Source of the DNA: Ewingella sp. CoE-038-23
GTDB taxonomy: Bacteria; Pseudomonadota; Gammaproteobacteria; Enterobacterales; Enterobacteriaceae
DNA: 64,000 nt
NCBI RefSeq assembly: GCF_040419245.1
Contig: NZ_JAZHOH010000001.1
Span: 3,038,001 to 3,102,000, forward strand
Reading direction: 5' to 3'
Under the pieces are notes generated by a model. The model was not told the DNA's origin. It was given only the letters and a program-made list of their open reading frames with translations, and searched no databases. Positions 33,242 to 43,731 of this stretch are shown piece after piece. The position numbers were made by a program, and so were the translations under genes. Position 1 is the stretch's first letter. Each line of letters starts with the position of its first letter.

Positions 33242-33439
33242 CTAATTCCATTCCACATTAAAATCAGCTAACTGATTATCTAGGAACTGTCTTTTCTCGA
33301 ACCAATAATCAAAAATCTCAGTCTCCTTACTACTTAAAATCAGGTAGAACCCTCCTGTTTCACCCTCTGTATCATCAACGATTTGGATTTCCCATCCAGC
33401 ATATTCGCCATCATTAACGATGCCTTTCTTTAAAAGCAT
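33242..33439 (-). CDS. Candidate CDI immunity protein (CdiI)
   Basis: A 65-residue, strongly acidic small protein (rich in Glu and Asp, with WFEKRQFLDNQLADFNVEWN at the end). Its start lies 9 bases after the CdiA stop, with a GAGGA site overlapping that stop codon, so it is translated with cdiA. Position, size and acidity are those of CDI immunity proteins, which bind and neutralise the cognate toxin tip. No family match is recognised. AT-rich like the toxin tip, unlike the rest of cdiA. Confidence 0.65.
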   Translation of the reverse strand: MLLKKGIVNDGEYAGWEIQIVDDTEGETGGFYLILSSKETEIFDYWFEKRQFLDNQLADFNVEWN

Positions 33440-33448
33440 TTTGCTTCC

Positions 33449-36400
33449 TCAGTCTTTATAAGGAACATGGTTGTTCGAAATATACTTGCCTGTTGTAGGA
33501 TTTTTTACACCAAAATGTACGTGTGGTACACCCGGCGCATGGGCACCACCAATTGAACCTGAGTCAATCCTAAATTCTTTTGTCCCATCAGTACTATGGT
33601 AAACACCAGATCCTGGTTTTCCGATCTCTTTATATCCCGTTCCTAAGAATTTTAAACCAGCAGCTAACGCTTCATCTGAACTTAAAGTGGTTGAACTAGT
33701 AAAGTTTTTCTTACCAGATAAGGTCTCGTTAATGACAGTATCTATCTTGCTGTTTGAATTCTCTGAAAGATAAACTACATCTTTCTTCGTGAGAGGATCG
33801 GCTCCCGGATTTACTAAGATATTCTCACCAGTATCAGGTTTTCCTTCCGTATTACCGGTATTAGTCGCTCCCTGTCCTGAAGCCTGATTATTGCCAGTAT
33901 TGGTTGGCGTATCATTTGGATCTAACTGCTGATTTCCACCCGTGTTCGTCGGAGATTGCTCTGCGATCTGATCACCACCGGTATTACCCGGTGCTTTAGG
34001 CTGATTTTGCGCCGCAACTACCGCCATCAAAAGACAGCTTGGATTGGCTAAACACGCCGCATCCAGCCCTTCTTTCACTTTCTTCGTCAACGCCAGCGCG
34101 GCCGCGTCATTTGCATTGCCTTTACCGCTTTCGGCTATCGCCGCTGCGTTCAGCGTTTCCTGCGCCATCATTTGCGAGATGAAGCCAGCACCAACCATAT
34201 TATTACTGATTTCGTTCTGTCCCGCCTGCGCTCCTGCCATGGCATTGGCTAAACTTTCGCCGGTCAGACCGCCTGCCAGTCCTGCCGCTGCGGTTCCCAA
34301 AGCAACCAAAGTCTGTTTTTGTTCTTCGCTCAGTTGGCTGACCGGTATATCGCCATACAGCGCATTTTTTATCGCTTCACCCATTAAGGCTGTCGTCGCA
34401 GCGCCTGCCGCACCCGCTGCGGCTGAGTTGCCCTGTACCGCTGCCAGCGCTCCGGCAACGACGGCATGGGCCATTACACGGCTGGATTCATCCGGCGCAA
34501 CCTGTTTAATCACCTCCGCCAGATACGGCGCACTCCCGCCCGCAATGGCCTTCGCCATATCACCACCCGCCAGCCCCTGGATTGCCGCCGTGGCCGCCTG
34601 TAATCCTTGCTGAATAGCGCTGCCCGTCCCGTATTTCGCCATTTCGGCTTTGTAGACGTCGGTCTTGCGCAGCTCTTCAGCGCTTTTTTCGGGGTATTTC
34701 TTTTTCGCCTCGCTCAGCCCGTTCAGGTCACCCTGAGTCCGCGCGATATCACTAACCTGACTCCCTATCTCCCCAATCTTGTGCGCTTCCTGCAGGCGGC
34801 GCTGCTCTTTCTCTTTGTCGAAGATTGGCGAGAGGGTCTGGTTGGCGTGCTCGACGTCGCGGCTCAGGTCGGCGACGTTTTGCGTCTGTTTGTCCTTATC
34901 GCGGATGACAATGCTGCCATCGCTGACTGCCGATTGGGTGGTCGAGCTGTCGCTGCCTTTACCATTCACCCCCACCAGCAGGCTGTTCGCCATGTTGCCG
35001 ACGAACTGGCCGCCGGTGTTGCCGCCGGTGCTCATCCCCACGCTCTGGTGCTCGACCTCATACTCCGCGCGGTTTTCAATGTCGCCAAAGCCCAGCGTGC
35101 CCGTATCGAGCCGGTTTTTGCCGGCATCGGCGGTGGAGCCAATGACCGAGCCGTTGAGCTGGGTATGCTCGCCGACGGTGATGTCGAAGCCGCCCTTGCC
35201 TGCGAAGATGCCGGTCTGCTCTTTCACCGAGTCGTAGGTGCTGTGCATTTTGTCGCGGCTGAGGTTGGCCGAGGCGCTGAACGAGCCCAGCCCGCCGCTA
35301 ACGCCGCCGCTGACGTTCTGCTGCTTAGAGTCGTAGTTATCGCTGTCCTGCTCGCTGGTCAGCGTCAGGTTGCGGCCGACGTCCATCGTGACTTTGTCGC
35401 CGGTGAGCTGCGCGCCGGTCAGCGTGGTGTCGCGGCCGCTGACGATGTTCAGATTGTTACCGGCATTGAGGGTGGTCTCGGTGTGGGTCACGCCGTTGCC
35501 GCTCTCCGAGCCTTTGCCCTTATTGGCGCTGGCGTTCACCGTAAAGCCGCTGTTACTGCCGCCGAAGTTTAAGCCGACGCCCACCGAGCCGCCGTGGCTC
35601 TCATTTTTACCGTCCAGCACCGAGGTGTTGGTGGCCGAAACCAGGTTCACGTCGCGGTTGGCCATCAGGCCCATATCTTTGCCCGCCTGCAGCTGGCCGC
35701 CCTGCACGTTAATGTCGGTATCCGTGGCGCGGATGTTGAGGTTGTTCCCCGCCGTCAGGGTGCTGCCCTGACTCTGACTGTTGGTCTGGGTCTGCTCCGA
35801 CTTGGACGACTGGCTGCCATAGGAGAGGTTGACGCCAAACAGGCTCTGCTGGTCCTGGCCCTGCGCCTCGCCGAGCTGCGAGGCCTGATACGCCTGCACG
35901 CCACCGAGGGCTGACTTGATGCCATCCAACGCGGCCAGACGCCCGCTGCTGGCGGTGCTGGCATCGTTGGCGCTGGACACCGCGCTGTTGATGGCGCTGC
36001 CTACCGCGCCGGACAGTGCTAGCGTCAGCCCGCTCTGTTTTTGCTCAACGGTGTGGGTCTGCACGCTCTGGTTATCCGCCGCCAGAATGTTGACCTCTTT
36101 GCCCGTCAGATTGAGGTCTTTGCCCCCCAAGACATCCGAGCCTTTTACCGTCAGGCCGTTGCCCGCGCTGAGGTTGACGTTGCCATGCGTACTGCCGACG
36201 GTGCTGCCCGCGCTGGTCTGGGTTCTGCCGTCATCGGTAATTTTGGTGCTCTGCTTGCCATAGCTCACCCCAACGCCGCCCGTGCCGGCCAGGCCGGTTT
36301 TCTTCTCTTCGCGCAGGTGCGTTTCCTGACGCGACTGGTCGGCGGCGGTGATGTTGAGGTCGTTGCCCGCCAGCAGGTTCACGTCGCGAGTACCCGCCAG

Positions 36401-39400
36401 TTTGCTGCCCTGCACCAGCAGGTTATTCCCCGCCTGCAGGGTGACGCTGTCGCCACTGATGTTGCTGCCCAGCGCACTCTGGTTACGCACTTCGTCGTGC
36501 GTCTCCAGCGACATGCTGGAAAGCATGCCTTTGCTGCTCTGCTTGCTGTGCTCGGTCAGATGATAGGAGTCATTACCGGCGGTCAGGTTGATGTCGTTAC
36601 CCGCCACCGCCGTGATGCTGTCTTTGGCGGTCACCGACGCGGCTTTGGCATTCAGGTCATGCCCCGCGCTCAGGCCAAGGCTACCGCCGACGTTGATCTG
36701 CGTACCCACGTCTTGGTTCTGAGTCAGGTGACGATAGTTATCTTTGCCCCAGTCGCTGTTCTCAGTATGCGTCGTATTGAGAGTCGCAAGGTTGAGGTCA
36801 TTGCCCGCAATGATGTTGGTCTGACTGTCCGCGCCGGTGTTGCTGATTTGCGCCGCCGTCAGGTTGATATTATTCAAGGCCTGCAGGCCAAGTTTACCTC
36901 CGTCGTTCTGCACATAGATACCCGCCGCGCGGTCGAGATATCGATTCGCGTCGTTGCCCGCGAGGGTGCTGCTGACATTAATGTCGCGCCCGGCAATCGC
37001 CACCAGACGGTCGCCACCTTGCAGGGTGCCGCCGAGGTTGTTGATGTCGGTGCGAGCATTGAGATTGACCTGATTCCCGCCGATAAAACCACCGTTGTTG
37101 AGCGTATCGGCATTAATCTGCGTCACTTCCCGGCCAAGAATTTTGCCGCTGTTGGTTAAGTCATTCTGGCTATTTAGCACTAGATTGTTGCCTGAGAGCA
37201 GCGCCCCGCTGCCATCAAGATCGCCTTTTTTCACTCGCGCATAAACCTGCGGTACCAGCACGCTTTGCACGGAGCCGTTCGGCAGCGTCACATCCTGCTT
37301 GACCAGCCACACCATATCGCTGGTCAGTAAGGCCATCTGTGCCGGAGTGAGCGCCACGCCTAGCGTCAGGTTGTACTGCTTCCCAAAAGCGATACCCGCG
37401 TCCATCAAGGCTTTGTACTGATCCGTATCGTTGTTGTATCCCGCCAGATAACGCTGGCCGGTAAGGTCGGCAATTTGCTGGCGGATCAGCCGCTGCTCGT
37501 AGAAGCCGTCACCCAAACGCTTCAACATATGATCGGGATCTTGGCCAAGGGCATTCTGCATATAGTCACTGGCGAGCCACTGCTTCTGGTTAGTGAAGCG
37601 CGGGTCAGTCTCGATCAGGTAATGGCTGGTCACGTCGCCGTGCAGCTGGAACAGGCTGTTGTCCGGCAGCGTGAGGTTCGGGCTGGTGATGCGCACCACC
37701 GTGTCCAGATTATTCTTCGGCTGGATCTCAAATATCTGCCCGGCGGGAGGGTTGATGGGCTGAAGCGTCGACCCATTTTGCACCGCGCCCGCGCTGCCCG
37801 CCTGCTGATTAAGCGTCGATGTATCCCGCCCGGCAATGGTGGTGCCGCTGCCCGTTATCTGGGTATGCTCGGCATAGACCATTGCTTTTAAATCAACAGC
37901 TTGAATGATGACATCAGGGCTGTAGTTATTGCTGTCCTTGCCTTGTGAGGTCTTGGTGCCACCAAAACGGCGTTTGGTTTTTTTCGCGTACCAGCGGGTC
38001 TGGGTTCCGACATCCGTAATGGTGCGCTCACCTGGCGTGCTGACGTTATTAGGAACGTCGATTTGTCCACCCAAGGTGCCACCAGCCATCACGCGGCTAT
38101 TAATGTTATTAAGCTGGTTGCTGTAAATAGTCAGATCACCCCCGGCGATGATTTGCCCCGGATCGCTCTGTTTTACCTGTGTTTCCTTGATGGTGCGCTG
38201 GTACTGGTATTCATAAAACTCATTGCTGCGCGAGCCATCGGGCATGATCGCATCATGAACGCCGTACTTGTTTTTCCAAGATGTATCAACGTCACTCCAG
38301 TCATAGCGTTGAGTCGAACCTTTTAACACCGCCTCGTGATGTGGCGAATCCTCTGTCACCACCACTTCCGTTTCGAAGTGATCGTTGAGATTGTTTATTT
38401 CGCCGATGTTCAACACCATGTTGCCCACCGACTCCAGCGTCGAACTGTTGTTGTTGAACACTGACGCCTGACCGGTTGCCCGCCACTGGGCGTTTAGCTG
38501 CCCGCCCACGGCCACGTCGCCAGCGCTGAAAATCAGGCCATGGTCGCGGTTGTTGATGGTCTGCGCGCCGATATCCAGACGGTCGCGGGCGGCAATCGTC
38601 GCCGCGGTGCCGTTTTCCGCCAAATTATTGAGGGTGTCGGCCTGCAAGGCGATATGGTCGCCATAGATGCGCCCGCTGCCGATATTGTTCAGCGTCGCCG
38701 ATTGAATATGGGTCAGGTTGCCGTCGATAAGCCCACGGTTAGTGACGTCGCCCGAGGTCAGAATATGATTCTGCGCGGCACTGATCTCCCCGGCTGCGCC
38801 ATTGTTTACACTGGCGGCGTTGAGGTTGAGCGTGCCACCGGCTTTGATCAGCGCGCTGTTTTCCAGCCCCTGGCCGATATTGAAATTCAGGTCGCCGTTG
38901 GCAATCACGTCGCCTTGGTTGTTGAACCCCTGAGCCAGATTCAGCGTCATCGCCCCTTGCGACAGCAGGCTGCCGTCGCCGGTTACTGACGAGGCCGATA
39001 ATTGCAGGTTTTTACCGGCAATCAGCGTGCCGCCGGTGTTGCTCAGCGCCAGCTCATTGCCAGCCAGCGTTAAGGTATCGGCGGAAGAGAGTAGGCCTTG
39101 GGCATTGTTTAGCGAGCCGGTATGGATATCCAGCAGGTCATTGGCGCGCAGCGCGCCTTGGGTGTTGTCGAGGGAGTCGCTGCTCAGGCGAACCGATTGG
39201 CCTTCAAGCCCGGTGTCCTGAGCTTTGGTATCACGGTTGGCGATCTGCGCGGCGTTTACGGTAGCCGTCGCGCCGCTGCGAATCAAACCGGCGGTATTAT
39301 CCACCAGGCCGTTAAAGGCATTGATCAAGGCATTGCCCGCCGCCTGAAGTTTCCCGCCCCGGTTGTTCAGCCCGGCAATATCAAGTTGAGCATTTCTGCC

Positions 39401-41941
39401 TGCGGCAATATTACCCTGCGCGTTATTCAGCGCCTGCCCCTGCGTATTGATGCTGGCATCACCGCCGGTGCGGATCTGTCCGGCCTGATTAAGCAACGCG
39501 CCGGTCAATAAATTCAGGTTTTTACCGGCGCTCAGGACGCCGTTGGTGTTATCAACTGCCTGATTCCGGCTATTGAAACTTAAGTTATGGGCGGCCTGCA
39601 CCAGCCCCTGCTGGTTAGTGAATTGCCCGGTCGTCAGGTTCAGTTCACCGTCGCTTGCCAGCGTGCCGTTGAGATTGTTGAAATCAGCGGAGGTCAGCCG
39701 TAAATCGCCCGTTGCTGCGATAAACCCTTGCTGGTTGTCGAGTGAACCGCTGTTGATCGACATCGGCCCACGGCTAACAATCCCGCGATTATCGCCACTA
39801 TTGCGGTTACTTAAGGCTCCCCCCTGTAGCTCAAGAGCCATACCGCCGCCCGACTGCACCAGCCCACCGTCATTGTTTAGCCCGACGCTGGTCAACTGCA
39901 TATCGCCAAGTGCTGCAATGTTCCCCTGCTGGTTACTCAGCGTGCCAGTGTTTAGGGTAAGCGTTTGCCCCGCGCCGAGCTGCCCTTGCTGGTTATTCAG
40001 GCTGGCGGCTTTCAGGTCGAGATTGCCATTGCCCGCAATTTGCCCAGCCTGATTATCCACGCCGTCAAATACCTTGAGCGTCATCGCGCCGCTGCCGGTC
40101 TGCAAGATTTTGCCTTCGCGGTTAGAGAGTCGATTAGCCGTCAGAGTGAATTGATCGGCAGAGGTGGTGCCGCCATCCAGCAGGACATCGCCGCCGTTAA
40201 TGGTCAAATGACCGTTGGAGAGCATCTGGCCCTGCTCCCCTTGCAGACTGGCGCTTTCCAGTGACAGGTCGCCGTCGGCGGCGTGCAAGATTTTGCCGCC
40301 CTGATTGTTGATCTGCGAGGCTTTGATTTTGAGATCTTTGCCGTTGCTGGCAATGCTGCCGCCACGGTTGTTAAGGGAGCCTTGATGGGAGAGTTGCAGG
40401 GAATCACTGCCCAATTGCGTAATAGCGCCTTGCTGGTTAGAAAGGGAGCCCGCGCTGATATTTAGCTTATCACCGAGCAGCTTTCCGCCGTCGTTATTGA
40501 GCATTTTGCCACTGCGCGCGGTCAACTGCTGTTGCGCCGCAACCTGCGCGCTGCCGGTCTGCAGATCGTCCTGCCCGGCGTCCAGAGTGACGTTATTGCC
40601 GCTGGTCGAGCTATGGCGAACATCGACGCCCTGCCCGCGAGCCGTCAGATCGCCGGAGGCCAAGTTTTGCCCCTGAGCTCGTAACTGCCCCGAGGCATCG
40701 AGGGTGAGATTGCTACTTCCTGCCAGCTTACCGTCCTGGTTAACACCCGCCGCCAGCACGCTGCCCTGCTCGCTATTTAACGTCGCGCTTTTTGTTTGCA
40801 GATGGTTATTGGCGGTGATTGCGCCGCTATTGTGCAGGTCGCCCGTCGCAATCAGGTTGGCATCGGCGCCGGAACGCACCGCGCCGCTGTTTTCCATCGC
40901 GCCGTTAGCCGCAATAGTGACGCCCGCCTGGCCGCTCATCTGCCCGCTGTTTTCAATACGGCCATCGGCAGTGACCACCAGAGTGCCCGCCTGCGCGCCG
41001 ATATTACCGGCGTTATGCACCCCGACGCCGTCTTCGGTGCCGAGCAGGCGAATTTTATTGGCGTACATGCCGCCGAGCTGGGCGACGTCTACCGCCATCA
41101 TCGGCCGTGGTGAACCGTCCGCGGCTTTTTTATCGATTTGCTGATGATCAACATCCACCTTGTTGCGGCCTGCCGTCACCTTGAGATCTTTCGCCACTAA
41201 GTTGGCGTTAATTTTCACCGAGCGGGCGATGATGTCCGTGTAATCCTGACGGCTGCTGTCCATTCCCGCGCCCTGGATCACGATTTCGCCCCGTTCAACA
41301 TCAAACCCGGTGAGCTGGCCATTGTTGAGCTGCGCCTGCCCGGTGGTCATGGTGGCGCGATTAGCATTGATGAAGCCGCAGCCGTTACAGGTGATCCCCG
41401 CCGGGTTGGCGATCACGACCTGTGCCTGATGGCCTGCGACTTCGACATAGCCGTTAAGCTGGCTCGGGTCGCGCGAGTTGACCTCATTGAGGATCACTTT
41501 CGCCTCGCCGCGCGCCAGCCAAGGGTTCCCCTGCACCATTCCGCCCTGCTGCGTCGCCACGTTATTTCGCGAGTTATTAAGGATCACCCCTTTTTGATCG
41601 ACGTCGAACTGGCTGTAGGTGTTGCGGGAAACGCCCCCTTCGCTTGGAGTTTGAATATTGACCTGCGGGGTGCCGTTGGCGGTGCTGACGATATTCGGCT
41701 GCTGGTTACTCGGCGCCTGACTGTCGGCCACGATCCCCGCCTGAGCACTATTGACCAGCACCACCGATCCAAAGAGCGCCAGCATGGCGCAGGACAGGCT
41801 GCTCAAGCGACATTGGCGTATAGCCGTCTTGCTGCGGCGCACGCGGCGTCCACCCTCTCGGCCTGCCGAAGCAATTTCCGCCACCACCATTAACAGGCCA
41901 CGGGCTTTATTAAAAATGATGCGATAGAGATGTTTGTTCAT
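33449..41941 (-). CDS. cdiA: CdiA-like contact-dependent inhibition / filamentous haemagglutinin exoprotein
   Basis: A 2830-residue TpsA protein. It has an extended signal peptide (ESPR: MNKHLYRIIFNKARGLLMVV) ending VNSAQA near residue 68. The secretion domain has NIQTPSEGGVSRN, the NPAGI motif and CNGCGF. Long filamentous haemagglutinin repeats of the LNNxxG type follow (about 330-2200), then FHA-2-like LxAGNNLxI repeats and a helical pre-toxin region (about 2400-2640). The C-terminal 180 residues (from about 2651) are a repetitive NTGGNQ linker and a roughly 76-residue toxin tip (2755-2830) with HVHF (His2807, His2809). No VENN motif is present. Exported by CdiB, encoded 17 bases upstream. 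Confidence 0.88.
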   Translation of the reverse strand: MNKHLYRIIFNKARGLLMVVAEIASAGREGGRRVRRSKTAIRQCRLSSLSCAMLALFGSVVLVNSAQAGIVADSQAPSNQQPNIVSTANGTPQVNIQTPSEGGVSRNTYSQFDVDQKGVILNNSRNNVATQQGGMVQGNPWLARGEAKVILNEVNSRDPSQLNGYVEVAGHQAQVVIANPAGITCNGCGFINANRATMTTGQAQLNNGQLTGFDVERGEIVIQGAGMDSSRQDYTDIIARSVKINANLVAKDLKVTAGRNKVDVDHQQIDKKAADGSPRPMMAVDVAQLGGMYANKIRLLGTEDGVGVHNAGNIGAQAGTLVVTADGRIENSGQMSGQAGVTIAANGAMENSGAVRSGADANLIATGDLHNSGAITANNHLQTKSATLNSEQGSVLAAGVNQDGKLAGSSNLTLDASGQLRAQGQNLASGDLTARGQGVDVRHSSTSGNNVTLDAGQDDLQTGSAQVAAQQQLTARSGKMLNNDGGKLLGDKLNISAGSLSNQQGAITQLGSDSLQLSHQGSLNNRGGSIASNGKDLKIKASQINNQGGKILHAADGDLSLESASLQGEQGQMLSNGHLTINGGDVLLDGGTTSADQFTLTANRLSNREGKILQTGSGAMTLKVFDGVDNQAGQIAGNGNLDLKAASLNNQQGQLGAGQTLTLNTGTLSNQQGNIAALGDMQLTSVGLNNDGGLVQSGGGMALELQGGALSNRNSGDNRGIVSRGPMSINSGSLDNQQGFIAATGDLRLTSADFNNLNGTLASDGELNLTTGQFTNQQGLVQAAHNLSFNSRNQAVDNTNGVLSAGKNLNLLTGALLNQAGQIRTGGDASINTQGQALNNAQGNIAAGRNAQLDIAGLNNRGGKLQAAGNALINAFNGLVDNTAGLIRSGATATVNAAQIANRDTKAQDTGLEGQSVRLSSDSLDNTQGALRANDLLDIHTGSLNNAQGLLSSADTLTLAGNELALSNTGGTLIAGKNLQLSASSVTGDGSLLSQGAMTLNLAQGFNNQGDVIANGDLNFNIGQGLENSALIKAGGTLNLNAASVNNGAAGEISAAQNHILTSGDVTNRGLIDGNLTHIQSATLNNIGSGRIYGDHIALQADTLNNLAENGTAATIAARDRLDIGAQTINNRDHGLIFSAGDVAVGGQLNAQWRATGQASVFNNNSSTLESVGNMVLNIGEINNLNDHFETEVVVTEDSPHHEAVLKGSTQRYDWSDVDTSWKNKYGVHDAIMPDGSRSNEFYEYQYQRTIKETQVKQSDPGQIIAGGDLTIYSNQLNNINSRVMAGGTLGGQIDVPNNVSTPGERTITDVGTQTRWYAKKTKRRFGGTKTSQGKDSNNYSPDVIIQAVDLKAMVYAEHTQITGSGTTIAGRDTSTLNQQAGSAGAVQNGSTLQPINPPAGQIFEIQPKNNLDTVVRITSPNLTLPDNSLFQLHGDVTSHYLIETDPRFTNQKQWLASDYMQNALGQDPDHMLKRLGDGFYEQRLIRQQIADLTGQRYLAGYNNDTDQYKALMDAGIAFGKQYNLTLGVALTPAQMALLTSDMVWLVKQDVTLPNGSVQSVLVPQVYARVKKGDLDGSGALLSGNNLVLNSQNDLTNSGKILGREVTQINADTLNNGGFIGGNQVNLNARTDINNLGGTLQGGDRLVAIAGRDINVSSTLAGNDANRYLDRAAGIYVQNDGGKLGLQALNNINLTAAQISNTGADSQTNIIAGNDLNLATLNTTHTENSDWGKDNYRHLTQNQDVGTQINVGGSLGLSAGHDLNAKAASVTAKDSITAVAGNDINLTAGNDSYHLTEHSKQSSKGMLSSMSLETHDEVRNQSALGSNISGDSVTLQAGNNLLVQGSKLAGTRDVNLLAGNDLNITAADQSRQETHLREEKKTGLAGTGGVGVSYGKQSTKITDDGRTQTSAGSTVGSTHGNVNLSAGNGLTVKGSDVLGGKDLNLTGKEVNILAADNQSVQTHTVEQKQSGLTLALSGAVGSAINSAVSSANDASTASSGRLAALDGIKSALGGVQAYQASQLGEAQGQDQQSLFGVNLSYGSQSSKSEQTQTNSQSQGSTLTAGNNLNIRATDTDINVQGGQLQAGKDMGLMANRDVNLVSATNTSVLDGKNESHGGSVGVGLNFGGSNSGFTVNASANKGKGSESGNGVTHTETTLNAGNNLNIVSGRDTTLTGAQLTGDKVTMDVGRNLTLTSEQDSDNYDSKQQNVSGGVSGGLGSFSASANLSRDKMHSTYDSVKEQTGIFAGKGGFDITVGEHTQLNGSVIGSTADAGKNRLDTGTLGFGDIENRAEYEVEHQSVGMSTGGNTGGQFVGNMANSLLVGVNGKGSDSSTTQSAVSDGSIVIRDKDKQTQNVADLSRDVEHANQTLSPIFDKEKEQRRLQEAHKIGEIGSQVSDIARTQGDLNGLSEAKKKYPEKSAEELRKTDVYKAEMAKYGTGSAIQQGLQAATAAIQGLAGGDMAKAIAGGSAPYLAEVIKQVAPDESSRVMAHAVVAGALAAVQGNSAAAGAAGAATTALMGEAIKNALYGDIPVSQLSEEQKQTLVALGTAAAGLAGGLTGESLANAMAGAQAGQNEISNNMVGAGFISQMMAQETLNAAAIAESGKGNANDAAALALTKKVKEGLDAACLANPSCLLMAVVAAQNQPKAPGNTGGDQIAEQSPTNTGGNQQLDPNDTPTNTGNNQASGQGATNTGNTEGKPDTGENILVNPGADPLTKKDVVYLSENSNSKIDTVINETLSGKKNFTSSTTLSSDEALAAGLKFLGTGYKEIGKPGSGVYHSTDGTKEFRIDSGSIGGAHAPGVPHVHFGVKNPTTGKYISNNHVPYKD
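33452..33679 (-). other. CdiA toxin tip (residues about 2755-2830), unassigned class
   Basis: The last 76 residues. Candidate functional residues are His2801, His2807 and His2809 (APGVPHVHFGV), Asp and Lys in GVYHSTDGTKEFR, and His2825 near the end (NNHVPYKD). Similar GSGVY...HVHF tips occur at the ends of other haemagglutinin/Rhs proteins as I recall, but I cannot name the family. Nuclease activity is plausible from the His-x-His pair and is inference only. Confidence 0.4.
33794..33991 (-). repeat. NTG-repeat linker in CdiA
   Basis: CdiA residues about 2651-2716 contain five spaced copies of an N/D-TG-x-N/D-Q-like unit (NTGGDQ, NTGGNQ, NTGNNQ, NTGNTE, DTGEN) in Pro/Gln/Gly/Ser-rich sequence. 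The segment occupies the place where many CdiA proteins have a structured pre-toxin domain ending in VENN. Confidence 0.6.
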
Positions 41942-41958
41942 GGCAGAGTGTCCTTACC

Positions 41959-43731
41959 CTAATACGACCAGTTGAGGTTGAAGCCCAGCGAGACGGGATC
42001 CGTTGAGAAACCGTCAGGTTTGGAGAAAGGCACCGAGGCGAACAGGTCATAACCGACCCTGAAAGCTCGGCCACGCACCCCAACTGCGCCGCCCGCTAAG
42101 TGATTGCCCACCAAATATTGCGTGCCATTGCCGCCCACTTCGCCATAGTCCACCCCAAGATAAAGCTCCTGGGAAGGCAGCGGCGTCGCCCATGCCAGGT
42201 CGTTACGCACAAACCAGCCGCGATCGGCATTCAGGGTGAGTTCACCGTCGAAGCCGCGTACCGTCCAGCGGTTACCGATAGCAAATTGATCCTGAGGCGT
42301 CAGGTGAGTGTCGGTGTACTGGCGCTGATACTGCACGTTGTAGCGAAATTTCTGATTGGCGATGGCAAAAGGCACATCAAGCTGGGCGGAAACCTGGACG
42401 ATTTTGCTTAGCGCCGTCGCGTAGCCGCCATACTCTTCCGGCGCAGGCGTAGCGCCAAACCATCGGGTACCGCGCTGATAGCTAATGCCCGTGTCAAGGG
42501 TGGCTTGCGAAATATAGTGACGATGTTGTAAGCCCAAGCGCCACGCCGCCGTTTGCCTGCGCTGCACTTCGATTTCAGTATCATTGACGTAGTTTCTGGA
42601 CTCGCGCGCCAGCACGTCATAGGTCATCGTGGTCTTCTGGCTACCGTTGCGATGCAATATGCGGCTAACCTGAAAATCGAGATTTTTACTTTTACCGCGA
42701 TACCGGTAATCGCCATTAAGCCCGGCGGTGGTCTGGTTGTATTCGTAACTGTTGGCCGTCAGGCCAAACATCCAGTAGCCGAAAGGCACTGAATAGTGCC
42801 CGGTGACGTTACCCGTGCTCTTGCCACTTTTGTGAGGCAGGCTGCTGGTACCGGAAATGTAAAACAGGTCGCTGAGTGAGAATGGGTTATCCAGCGATAA
42901 GGTCGCGGTGCCCTGATAGCGGCCGGTGCTGCGCGTGCCTGAGTCATCAAGGCCCGCAGCGACGCGCCACATTTTTTCCTGCTTCCAGCGCAGCGCAATA
43001 TCACTTTCTCCTGGCTGCTCGCCGGGCACGATTTCCATGTCGGCCTGCACCGTCGGCAGGCGCTGCAGATTCTCTAAACCCTGCTCGATATCGCGTAAAT
43101 CTAATAGCTGATCTTCATGGGCAGGAAATGCGCTGTAGAGCGTGACGTAATGGTCGCTGTCTGGCGTTAATTTCACCTGACGGGTCTTGCCGGGCACCAC
43201 CACCAGCTGCAGCACGCCGCTTTTCAGATCCTGCGACGGAGCCAGCACTCGGGTAGTGATATACCCGTGATCCACTAACCTGTTCTGCAAAGTGCTCATC
43301 AACAGGTTGATGCCTTTCCCCCCTAAGCATTTGCCTACGGCTTGATTGCTGATGTGCTGTAGCGGCAGCCAATGCGGCAAGGCCTCGGTACCACTCAGCC
43401 GGACTTGGGAGAGGGTAAAACACGGGGTTTCCTGCGGAAAATTGATGCGGCCAAAACTGCTGGCAGGGGGAGAAAGGCGCACGTCCGGCGCATCAGGTGC
43501 CAGGCGCTGCTGCAATGCACGCTGCTGTTCCTGTTGGTGAATAAACTGCTGGTCCCCCGCCGCGCGTAAATTGCTCGGAGGCGCCATCGCCTGTTGGCTG
43601 GCCGCGTCTGTTAAAGGCTGATCGCGAAAAGGAGAAGGCCCGGTAATAGGTGCAGCATGGCTGTTGCTAATAAACAGGCTGAGAGAAATAACCAGTGACT
43701 GGCAGGCAGTATTAATAGCGGGGCGGCGCAC
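41959..43731 (-). CDS. cdiB: CdiB, two-partner secretion outer-membrane transporter
   Basis: A 590-residue TpsB/Omp85-type transporter. From the chosen GTG it has a signal peptide ending SNSHA, then an N-terminal linker, POTRA domains ([11 protein letters not shown]... and [16 protein letters not shown]) and a 16-strand barrel. The signature VRGFDGE marks the loop-6 VRGY motif, and the C-terminus is aromatic (NLNWSY). The GTG has an AAGGA site 7 bases upstream; the ATG 39 bases further upstream has its AAGGA almost abutting it. It exports the CdiA encoded 17 bases downstream. A TGTAAA-N5-TTTACA palindrome precedes it. Confidence 0.9.
   Translation of the reverse strand: MRRPAINTACQSLVISLSLFISNSHAAPITGPSPFRDQPLTDAASQQAMAPPSNLRAAGDQQFIHQQEQQRALQQRLAPDAPDVRLSPPASSFGRINFPQETPCFTLSQVRLSGTEALPHWLPLQHISNQAVGKCLGGKGINLLMSTLQNRLVDHGYITTRVLAPSQDLKSGVLQLVVVPGKTRQVKLTPDSDHYVTLYSAFPAHEDQLLDLRDIEQGLENLQRLPTVQADMEIVPGEQPGESDIALRWKQEKMWRVAAGLDDSGTRSTGRYQGTATLSLDNPFSLSDLFYISGTSSLPHKSGKSTGNVTGHYSVPFGYWMFGLTANSYEYNQTTAGLNGDYRYRGKSKNLDFQVSRILHRNGSQKTTMTYDVLARESRNYVNDTEIEVQRRQTAAWRLGLQHRHYISQATLDTGISYQRGTRWFGATPAPEEYGGYATALSKIVQVSAQLDVPFAIANQKFRYNVQYQRQYTDTHLTPQDQFAIGNRWTVRGFDGELTLNADRGWFVRNDLAWATPLPSQELYLGVDYGEVGGNGTQYLVGNHLAGGAVGVRGRAFRVGYDLFASVPFSKPDGFSTDPVSLGFNLNWSY

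Noticed and set aside
34607..35572. 321-residue plus-strand open frame
   Set aside because: Antisense to cdiA's repetitive G+C-rich sequence; the Ala/Val-rich product is a shadow.
33449..41941. Repetitive LNN/AGNNL stretches as possible CRISPR-like or tandem DNA repeats
   Set aside because: The periodicity is at the protein level (haemagglutinin beta-helix repeats); there are no identical DNA repeats with regular spacers. No CRISPR array was seen anywhere in the window.
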